This document shows positions 6,263-12,525 of a DNA stretch of 17,443 bases, piece by piece; positions within the stretch are counted from its first letter, which is position 1; each line of letters starts with the position of its first letter. The stretch comes from Clostridiales bacterium UBA1779 (GTDB lineage Bacteria; Bacillota; Clostridia; Oscillospirales; CAG-272). The position numbers were made by a program, and so were the translations under genes. Under the pieces are notes generated by a model. It was not told the DNA's origin. It saw only the letters and a program-made list of their open reading frames with translations, and did no database searches. The stretch is from positions 1 to 17,443 of the forward strand of contig DCGL01000146.1 in NCBI GenBank assembly GCA_002314565.1, read 5' to 3'.

Positions 6263-8542
6263 TCAATTCTTTTTACAATTACCACAGGAATTAATACCGA
6301 TAAATTCAGTAATACATATTAAAATGCATCCGGCATATAACCATCCGGGCACGCTGAATGGTGACCACAAACTGTTAAGTGAGATATATGACAATGAATG
6401 CAGACCGAAATAGCACAGTACACCCGGAAGCAGTAAAATCACAAAGCTTACCAGAATACTTATATTGATATTTTTAGTTTTACATGAAACAATGCAGGCA
6501 CTGAGCCCGGCAACACAAAGGCACAGAAACTTGGCAAAATAATAAAGTATCGTAAACAGCCAGAACGGAATATTCACTTCGAAATTCGAAAGATAACTCA
6601 TACTCTGAACAGGCGCTGAGAAAGTTGAGAGCAAATTCCCGTAAAACTTTTCAGTCCGCATTATTTCCGGAACCGCAACAAATGCGCATATTATCAATGC
6701 GTAAAAAACGGTCAGCAGTATTTTTCTGCGTGCTGTTTTTTTCCTACCCGCGGCTGTTGAATACAAAAGAGGTTTCATCAGACACTGTTCCTCGTAAGAG
6801 AATAAGCCTGAGCACAGAAATACCATTGCAGAAATTGCCAATAGACCGACCTTCATCTGATAGGATGTATCCCCTGTATACAATGTGGAATAGGCTGCTT
6901 CATTTACAACCCACAACCCATTGCCGGATTCTGATTTCGACGTAACGGAATCGCTTATTTCCGAAAGCTCTTCTAACGCAGAGTATCCGGATTCTTTGTC
7001 TGCCCAGCTCTTGATTTCTTCTCTTCTTTGTTCTATTTTTTCAAAAGTATCACTGTTTATCGGGCCGATAAAGCTGAGTGAAGCCGTGTTTTTTTCCTGA
7101 TCAAACATATCTGAATCACTGGGAGCAACATCAAAATAAAAAGCAAAAATCAAAACAAACGCAGCAAAAACAATTATCCCACGTTGAAACACCAAGTTCT
7201 TTCTGATTTCTGTTAATAATACCGGAAGTTTTGAATAAATCCTGCTAAAGCATTTATCATAATATGACCCTATTGCAGTAAAAACATCCGAAGAATGAAT
7301 GGGTCTGTTTTTTTCTGAAACCAGCAATAAACCCAAAATAATTATTGCTGATGACACAAAAGCAAAAGTCAGGCTTACTCCCCATCCTTGTACAGGGTAA
7401 CCAAAGACATTGATATTTTGATATTGTATTATACTGTCTGCTGCTTTTGCAACAGCACAAATATTAAACGTTTCTAAAAATACCACAATATTGTCAGGCT
7501 TGTTATCCGAATATACTAAAAATTGAAAAGCAAAACAAAAAACACATATAAATAAAGAGAATTTATAATTTCTGCAGCATTCAAAAATCAAATAACAAAA
7601 ACAGCCGCACAAGAATGCCGCAATTACCGAAAATAAAAATCTGAAGAAAACAATCTGCAGAAAAGATATATTATAAACGCATCCCTTAAACAGCTCACTT
7701 GATTGAATCACCGCGCCGACTTCCGGAAGTCGGCCGTTCACAATAATGCAAGAAATAAGGCGAAGGCCTGAAATAAGCGCTGTTCCAACCGTTGAAAGCA
7801 AAGAAAGGACAATTATTCTCGTTTGCGCAAGTTTTCTTCTTCCGCCGCTGCATCCGTACAACAAATAACGCAGTCCGTTCTTTTTATCTTCCGTAAAACA
7901 AACTGTCAGGTATATTACCAGCGCAATAGCACAAATAATATCAATATTACCGCTGAAATATGACTCCAACGATTTTATTGTTGTCAACTCAGGTATTATC
8001 TCACCGCTTTGGGGATAATCTTTATCTGTTTTGACATTGTTTCGTCTTGAATAAGCATTATTATTATAAATCGGCATTCTTGCAAGACGTGATGCGTTGC
8101 TGTGGATTGTGTCAAGATACTCATCATATGATGATAAATATTCAATTTGCTTTTGAATCTCCTTCAGTGCTTTTTTTCTGATGCTTTTTTTCAGATATGC
8201 TTCTTCAGACAAATCCATTGAAGCCAATATTTCCCGATAATTATCTCCCCAGATTTTCCTGCAATTATTCTCGCAATCCGCAATGATTAATGGGTCATCA
8301 TTTAATACAACGCCAAAGGCTGACTCCATTTTTTTAAGCTCAGTTAATTCCGACTCCAGACACTGCAATCTCTCATTTTTCGGAATTTCCGAATATTCCG
8401 AAACTGCGTTCTCATAAGCTGTTGAAAAGCCTTTTTCATTTTTATTTGTTACAATTTCAGGAAAAAATGACAGCAAACACAAGACAGCAAAAACCACAAG
8501 AGTCCTTAGTGATATGCACTTTTTTATTTCGTTTTTAAGCAT
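6263..8542 (-). CDS. ABC-2-like permease with two tandem halves
   Basis: This large polytopic membrane protein (759 aa from the chosen start) is the membrane part of the ABC transporter whose ATPase is encoded just upstream. Two similar halves are seen. Each has one membrane segment, an extracytoplasmic domain (about 165 residues in the first half, about 90 in the second) and then about five membrane segments. After the second membrane segment of each half there is a matching cytoplasmic stretch, LLYGCSGGRRKLA and LLYSTAAGRKKTA, which supports duplication. The start ATG at 8542 overlaps the ATPase stop by 8 nt and has GGAAGGA about 9 nt upstream; the ATG at 8548 sits too close, and the open frame reaches 8584. 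Two fused halves let one gene supply a complete transmembrane unit. Substrate is unknown; peptide or lipid export or self-protection is possible. Confidence 0.8.
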   Translation of the reverse strand: MLKNEIKKCISLRTLVVFAVLCLLSFFPEIVTNKNEKGFSTAYENAVSEYSEIPKNERLQCLESELTELKKMESAFGVVLNDDPLIIADCENNCRKIWGDNYREILASMDLSEEAYLKKSIRKKALKEIQKQIEYLSSYDEYLDTIHSNASRLARMPIYNNNAYSRRNNVKTDKDYPQSGEIIPELTTIKSLESYFSGNIDIICAIALVIYLTVCFTEDKKNGLRYLLYGCSGGRRKLAQTRIIVLSLLSTVGTALISGLRLISCIIVNGRLPEVGAVIQSSELFKGCVYNISFLQIVFFRFLFSVIAAFLCGCFCYLIFECCRNYKFSLFICVFCFAFQFLVYSDNKPDNIVVFLETFNICAVAKAADSIIQYQNINVFGYPVQGWGVSLTFAFVSSAIIILGLLLVSEKNRPIHSSDVFTAIGSYYDKCFSRIYSKLPVLLTEIRKNLVFQRGIIVFAAFVLIFAFYFDVAPSDSDMFDQEKNTASLSFIGPINSDTFEKIEQRREEIKSWADKESGYSALEELSEISDSVTSKSESGNGLWVVNEAAYSTLYTGDTSYQMKVGLLAISAMVFLCSGLFSYEEQCLMKPLLYSTAAGRKKTARRKILLTVFYALIICAFVAVPEIMRTEKFYGNLLSTFSAPVQSMSYLSNFEVNIPFWLFTILYYFAKFLCLCVAGLSACIVSCKTKNINISILVSFVILLLPGVLCYFGLHSLSYISLNSLWSPFSVPGWLYAGCILICITEFIGINSCGNCKKN

Positions 8543-9254
8543 CGGCATGAATCCTTCCAAGATATGCTTGTTCAAGAGATGCATTTCCGTGTTCAGCCAG
8601 GAATTCGCTCATATCAGCACTTGTAATTATGTCACCGTTTTTCAGTAATAACACAAAATCAGCACATGTCTCCACATCTGAGGTTATATGGGTTGAAATA
8701 AGAGTTATCTTCTCTTTACTGTATTCTCTGATATAATGCTGAAGCCTGATTCTTTCCTCCGGATCAAGTCCGGCCGACGGCTCATCAAGCAAAAGAATTT
8801 TTGGGCTTCCCAGCAACGCCTGAGCGAGAATAACTCTTTGCTTCATTCCACCGGAAAGATTACCGATTTTTTTATATGCGAATGACGATAAATTGAGGTT
8901 TTCCATCAATTCCGGAATTTGTTTCCTGACAACCGACTCCGGAATTTCCTTTATTCCTGCAATATAACACAAAAACTCATATGTCGTCATATCCGGATAA
9001 TACCCTTGCTCCTGCGGCATAAATCCGAGGATTTTCCTGAATCGCTTCCCCATATTAAGAATCTCTTCTCCGTCAAAGAGAATTTCCCCGCCATCACGTT
9101 TCACAATATCGCACAAAAGATTCATCATGGTTGTTTTGCCTGAACCATTTGGCCCGAGAACTGCCGTTATTCCCGGTTTAAATGTATGCGTGATGCCATT
9201 AAGTGCTGTTTTCTTTCCGTATTTTTTATATAATTCAATAATATCTAATTCCAT
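8535..9254 (-). CDS. ABC transporter ATP-binding protein
   Basis: This 239-aa cytoplasmic ATPase powers the permease encoded next. Walker A GPNGSGKT is at 34-41, the Q-loop Gln at 81, the signature LSGGMKQR at 133-140, Walker B ILLLDEP at 153-159, and the H-loop His at 189. The layout is that of the ABC-2/DRA type ATPases of drug, lantibiotic and polysaccharide exporters; no accessory C-terminal domain is present. The ATG has AGAGG upstream, with a strong hairpin (9271-9299) just before it. Its stop overlaps the permease start, so the two are translationally coupled. The ATPase function is certain; the transported molecule is not known. Confidence 0.92.
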   Translation of the reverse strand: MELDIIELYKKYGKKTALNGITHTFKPGITAVLGPNGSGKTTMMNLLCDIVKRDGGEILFDGEEILNMGKRFRKILGFMPQEQGYYPDMTTYEFLCYIAGIKEIPESVVRKQIPELMENLNLSSFAYKKIGNLSGGMKQRVILAQALLGSPKILLLDEPSAGLDPEERIRLQHYIREYSKEKITLISTHITSDVETCADFVLLLKNGDIITSADMSEFLAEHGNASLEQAYLGRIHADA

Positions 9255-9270
9255 AAAAAAGAACCTCTAA

Positions 9271-9299
9271 ATAAAGCACGGATAATGTCCGTGCTTTAT
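9271..9299 (-). promoter_or_regulatory. Stem-loop just upstream of the ABC ATPase ribosome-binding site
   Basis: A perfect 12-bp inverted repeat pairs 9271-9282 with 9288-9299 around a 5-nt loop. On the - strand it is followed by TTAGAGG and the start codon, with no clean U run. It could be a partial attenuator or an mRNA stabilising or processing element separating lipoprotein and transporter expression. The remaining gap to 9386 shows no clear promoter. Confidence 0.5.
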
Positions 9300-9386
9300 G
9301 AAATTGCCGAAATATTGTTTTGGCTCGTATGCTGCCCTAAAAACCGTTCAGAGAGTAAAATGACTTGTGCAACACTTTTGTGGAAT

Positions 9387-10553
9387 TTACGATATAGGAG
9401 AAAAATCCGGTTTGCCGTCTAATAGAGAATCAACTGACGCATAATGAGTCAACTCGCCTGTTCCGTTGACAAACCACACCTTACCGTCGGATATTCCGGC
9501 AAAACCGATTATTGAAGACAACATCAGATTTACGCCCGTTGATTTACCGTCTTCGGATGATTTTTGAGACGATGGCATATCTGTTTCACATAAGAGATTG
9601 AAATCCGAGTCCAAAACCACAAATTTTGAAGCCCCCAGCGGCGATTCAACAGTTGCATTACCAAAATAATAATTGTCATAAAGGTAAAGTGTAAGATAAT
9701 AATAATCAAACTCCTTCTGAAGAACCTTTTCTCCTTCAGCTATTTTGTATGACATTATTCCGACATTACGGCAATAGTATGTTATTGTGGTTTCATTCGC
9801 AGAAAACACAGCTGCCAGTCCGTCAATTTGCGGAATTGTCTGATATACAACACCGTCTGTAATTCCGATTTCCAGATATGAACACTCCCCTTTCTGCCAC
9901 AAGTCTGCACTGATCAGCAGACGATTATTATCGCCTGAAACAGCTGACAAGTATTGAAAATGAACATAATCAGATGAATAATCAGATAACAACTCTTTAA
10001 CTTCGCCTGTTTCGATATTCATAACGTATAGATAATCAGACGATACATCACTCGAAATTGTTTCAGTGATAACATTAATCAGATATCCATCCTGAAAACA
10101 AAAGAACCCGCCAATATTTTTCTTTCCCGAGGCATACTTGGAATTATTAACAGGCGTACGCCCAATTGTAGTATGTCCGCTGCCATCCGGATTTATCCGT
10201 ATCAAGTACAATTCATTTTCTATTCTTTGAACAGAATAGAAATAGCCCTTGAAAAACGTCCATCTATAACCGCCATATGCTTCGCATTCCGGTCCGGAGT
10301 GCGTGCAGCTTGGAATACTGCATAATATGTCCCATGTTTCCGTTCCTATTTCGTGAAACTTTATTATTCCTTTGCCGGATGTGGGCACGGAGAGAAAATA
10401 GGCTCCTTCATTTGAATCCCACATATTTTGATTCGGGCTATATGAAAATGCGGTAATTTCATCGTCGGCAGGGACTGTGACCTCACCTGAATCCGAACAA
10501 GAAGAAACAATAACACTAATAATCAGGCAAATCAAAAACAATTTATTTTTCAT
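9387..10553 (-). CDS. Secreted lipoprotein, probably beta-propeller-like, with C-x4-C-x-H-x4-C motif
   Basis: This 388-aa protein has a classic lipoprotein signal: Lys-rich start, hydrophobic core and lipobox VSSC with Cys19, so it should be anchored on the outer face of the membrane. The mature part is rich in beta-strand-like repeats (segments such as YFYSVQRIENELYLIRI and YLYVMNIETGEV) as in solute-binding beta-propellers. A compact motif with Cys78, Cys83, His85 and Cys90 precedes the propeller-like region; comparable lipoproteins in Clostridia carry similar motifs, which may bind a metal or form disulfides. The start codon has only a weak Shine-Dalgarno and follows the previous stop by 9 nt, so coupling is likely. 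It may serve as substrate receptor or sensor for the adjacent ABC transporter. The exact family and ligand are not recognised. Confidence 0.75.
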   Translation of the reverse strand: MKNKLFLICLIISVIVSSCSDSGEVTVPADDEITAFSYSPNQNMWDSNEGAYFLSVPTSGKGIIKFHEIGTETWDILCSIPSCTHSGPECEAYGGYRWTFFKGYFYSVQRIENELYLIRINPDGSGHTTIGRTPVNNSKYASGKKNIGGFFCFQDGYLINVITETISSDVSSDYLYVMNIETGEVKELLSDYSSDYVHFQYLSAVSGDNNRLLISADLWQKGECSYLEIGITDGVVYQTIPQIDGLAAVFSANETTITYYCRNVGIMSYKIAEGEKVLQKEFDYYYLTLYLYDNYYFGNATVESPLGASKFVVLDSDFNLLCETDMPSSQKSSEDGKSTGVNLMLSSIIGFAGISDGKVWFVNGTGELTHYASVDSLLDGKPDFSPIS

Positions 10554-10562
10554 TTCATCAAA

Positions 10563-10982
10563 TCATCTGTCTTCAGGTTCTTCACCATCGTTAATCCAAG
10601 AATTGGCGGCTAACGATAAATAGCCTAACACTGTATAATCTATACTAAACTCACTTAAACATGCAACAATAATATGATTGTTGTCTGAAGGGTATATGTT
10701 TTGAAAAACCGTTGTTTCACTGTCAAATGTGGCAGAATAGTAATATGAAATTGTTCCATTATATAACACATTGTAGTCGGTATATATACATTTCTGCGCC
10801 GGATTGGTGCTTCGTAAATAAGAGAAAATTCCGTCGTAATAGATATCCGTTACACCGTGATAGTTATATCCTTCAAATGTATCATTGATGTTGTCACTAT
10901 TGGCAAAAGATGTAATCGAAAGTGATGAAATGATTGTTGCTATTGCTGCAACAAAACACAAAAAAGATATTGTTTTTTTCAT
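10563..10982 (-). CDS. Small secreted protein of unknown function
   Basis: This is the first gene of the AT-rich cassette. I place the start at the ATG at 10982 because GGGAGG lies about 6 nt before it; the frame remains open to 11006, but that start has no such site. The 139-aa product has an Sec signal peptide (KK, hydrophobic core, SFA followed by NS, cleavage near residue 27 of the chosen start). The mature part of about 110 residues is rich in Tyr, Ser, Asn and Asp with one or two short beta-rich blocks (for example TISYYYSATF) and an acidic tail ending EEPEDR. It has only two cysteines in the mature part. I do not recognise the family. The context suggests a secreted factor, or a partner of the lipoprotein and ABC transporter encoded downstream. 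Confidence 0.65.
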   Translation of the reverse strand: MKKTISFLCFVAAIATIISSLSITSFANSDNINDTFEGYNYHGVTDIYYDGIFSYLRSTNPAQKCIYTDYNVLYNGTISYYYSATFDSETTVFQNIYPSDNNHIIVACLSEFSIDYTVLGYLSLAANSWINDGEEPEDR

Positions 10983-11203
10983 AATAATCCTCCCGTAATA
11001 ATCCATTTTTTAACATTTTCCACAAACGCATTAATAATTGTTAACGGCTGAAAACGGTTCCGAGTTCGTTCATTTCATTATTTTCCCATTGGAATCATCT
11101 CCTGTTCATAGTATTGTGCACTATAATCAAAAAAGCGCAATTAACCACAAATATTGTATGTCATCTGCACATAACGAATTTCCAAAAATATCTGATTATT
11201 ATC

Positions 11204-11232
11204 ATTATATAACAAACAGACTACAGTGTCAA
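11204..11232 (-). promoter_or_regulatory. Strong sigma-A type promoter for the secreted protein/lipoprotein/ABC operon
   Basis: On the - strand a TTGACA (11232-11227) and a TATAAT (11209-11204) are separated by exactly 17 nt, a perfect consensus. Transcription would start near 11197, giving an untranslated leader of about 215 nt before the ATG at 10982. The -35 hexamer lies inside a direct repeat that resembles a transposon end. Confidence 0.8.
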
Positions 11233-11357
11233 GTGCTTTTAGGACGCGGCTCGGTGTCAAGTTTTTGTAGGATTCTTTTAATGATTTTTAGAACCCCATC
11301 ATAGGTCTTACATAAATTGTAACACTGCAATATACTCCCACGGCAACTTGACACCGA
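11226..11357. repeat. Direct and inverted repeats resembling a mobile-element end or MITE
   Basis: A 19-bp imperfect direct repeat (16 of 19 identical) occurs at 11226-11244 and 11254-11272. A 13-bp perfect inverted repeat pairs 11251-11263 with 11345-11357, so the core GTGTCAAGT is present three times. No transposase gene is intact nearby. A remnant transposon end or a small non-autonomous element is possible, as is a regulator-binding array. The rest of the stretch from 11007 to 11390 holds only the promoter and the AT-rich leader; I see no convincing gene. Confidence 0.55.
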
Positions 11358-11389
11358 CAAGTTATTGCTCATGCCGAGCACACCTATAC

Positions 11390-11430
11390 AAAAAGCGTCA
11401 GCCGCAGGAATTCTGCGGCTGACGCCTTTT
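11390..11430 (-). terminator. Rho-independent terminator of the oxoacid/amino-acid operon
   Basis: A perfect 13-bp GC-rich stem pairs 11395-11407 with 11413-11425 around a 5-nt loop. On the - strand it is followed by a U run corresponding to 11394-11390. It lies just beyond the stop of the dehydrogenase gene. A T run at 11427-11430 also permits weaker action on the + strand. Confidence 0.92.
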
Positions 11431-11438
11431 TATATGGA

Positions 11439-12476
11439 TTAAAGACCGTTTTTGATGCGTTCTTCGGCAAATCTCTGAGCGATAACGCCTTCGGGTTCGC
11501 CTGTTGTCTTGGATTCATCGAGAATGTTGTAAACTGTGTTGTAAATATTGTGAACCTGCTTCAGAACCTTTTCCTTGTCGTAGGTTGTGAAAGCTTCCTG
11601 ACCTGCGTTGATAACTCCGCCGCCGTTGATGATGAAGTCAGGGGCGTAAGCAATTCCGCGGGCCTTAAGAATCTTTCCGCATTCGTCGTCGAGAAGCTGG
11701 TTGTTTGCAGCACCGGCAACAGCCTTGCACTTCAGCTCGGGAATCGTATCATAGTTGAGAGTTGCACCGAGAGCACAGGGAACGAGAATGTCGCACTCCG
11801 TCTTGTAAAGCTCAGCGTCGGTTACTTCCTTTGCACCCCATTCTTCAACGGCAACCTTCATATTTGCTCTGTTGGAATGTGTGGCAACAATAAGTTCTGC
11901 TCCTGCTTCATAGAGCTGACGGCAAACGTCAAATCCGACGTGGCCGAGACCCTGAAGACCGATCTTTACACCCTTGAGGCTGTCAGAACCGAAGAGGAAT
12001 TTTGCAGTTGCTTTGACACCGTCAACGGTTCCGATGGCAGTGAAGGGAGAGGGGTCACCGCTGACTCCGTCCTGACCGACAACAAATTTTGTCTTGTTCA
12101 TAACCCAGGACATATCCTGAACTGTGGTGTTTACGTCCTCAGCAGTGAGGTAACGGCCCTGAAGGCTGTTAACTGCTTCGCCGTATGCTTCGAAAAGAAC
12201 GCGGCTCTTCTGTTTGGGATCTGCAATAATAACGCCCTTGCCGCCGCCGATGGGAAGACCGGCTGCCGCATTCTTGAAGCTCATGCCGCGTGAGAGGCGA
12301 AGAACGTCAAAAAGTGCGTCGTCAAGAGAAGCGTAAGGATAGAGACGGCAGCCGCCGAGGGCGGGACCGAGTTTTGTGCTGTGAATACCGATAATGCATT
12401 TGAGGCCTGCTGCTTCATTCTGGAAGAATGCAACTTCCTCATGGCCGTACTGACTGATAAACTGAACGTTGCTCAT
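11439..12476 (-). CDS. Leucine dehydrogenase-type amino acid dehydrogenase
   Basis: This 345-aa enzyme of the Glu/Leu/Phe/Val dehydrogenase family interconverts a branched-chain amino acid and its 2-oxoacid with NAD(H) and ammonia. The N-terminal domain carries GPALGGCRLYPY (38-48) and KNAAAGLPIGGGKG (68-81) with Lys68 and Lys80, the substrate and catalytic lysines of leucine dehydrogenase. Lys80 and Leu40 match the numbering of the Bacillus enzyme. The NAD Rossmann motif GLQGLGHVG is at 173-181. Length is about 345, versus about 450 for glutamate dehydrogenases, which favours Leu/Val/Phe specificity. GGAGG lies 9 nt before the ATG, and a possible own promoter lies upstream. Last gene of the operon, with ligase and oxoacid oxidoreductase upstream, fitting branched-chain amino acid turnover. 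Phe or Val preference cannot be excluded. Confidence 0.88.
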   Translation of the reverse strand: MSNVQFISQYGHEEVAFFQNEAAGLKCIIGIHSTKLGPALGGCRLYPYASLDDALFDVLRLSRGMSFKNAAAGLPIGGGKGVIIADPKQKSRVLFEAYGEAVNSLQGRYLTAEDVNTTVQDMSWVMNKTKFVVGQDGVSGDPSPFTAIGTVDGVKATAKFLFGSDSLKGVKIGLQGLGHVGFDVCRQLYEAGAELIVATHSNRANMKVAVEEWGAKEVTDAELYKTECDILVPCALGATLNYDTIPELKCKAVAGAANNQLLDDECGKILKARGIAYAPDFIINGGGVINAGQEAFTTYDKEKVLKQVHNIYNTVYNILDESKTTGEPEGVIAQRFAEERIKNGL

Positions 12477-12496
12477 TGGAATATACCTCCGATAAA

Positions 12497-12525
12497 AATA
12501 TATTTTAAAAATTAAAGGGTTTCAA
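12497..12525 (-). promoter_or_regulatory. Possible internal promoter of the leucine dehydrogenase gene
   Basis: On the - strand TTGAAA (12525-12520) and TATATT (12502-12497) are separated by 17 nt, five of six matches each. The -35 box overlaps the stop codon of the upstream gene. The start point would lie at or next to the GGAGG site (12490-12486), so the leader would be very short. This might let the dehydrogenase be made independently. Confidence 0.35.

Noticed and set aside
6263..10982. A lactococcin-972-type bacteriocin cassette
   Set aside because: The small secreted protein, large membrane protein and ATPase look superficially similar, but the secreted protein lacks the family's recognisable C-terminal pattern and the cassette contains a lipoprotein; not supportable from sequence alone.
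11227..11260. A second promoter using the other repeat copy as -35
   Set aside because: The TTGACA at 11260-11255 has no -10-like hexamer at 16-18 nt on the - strand.
11038..11304. An 88-codon reading frame on the + strand opposite the island promoter and leader
   Set aside because: It starts with TTG directly after a stop, has no ribosome-binding site, overlaps the strong - strand promoter and repeats, and reads as low-complexity non-protein-like sequence apart from a six-residue transposase-like match.
11550..12293. A long 247-codon reading frame antisense to the leucine dehydrogenase gene
   Set aside because: It is a mirror of the conserved dehydrogenase coding frame; its protein is Val/Cys/Ser-rich without motifs, and the opposite strand carries a full enzyme with catalytic lysines.
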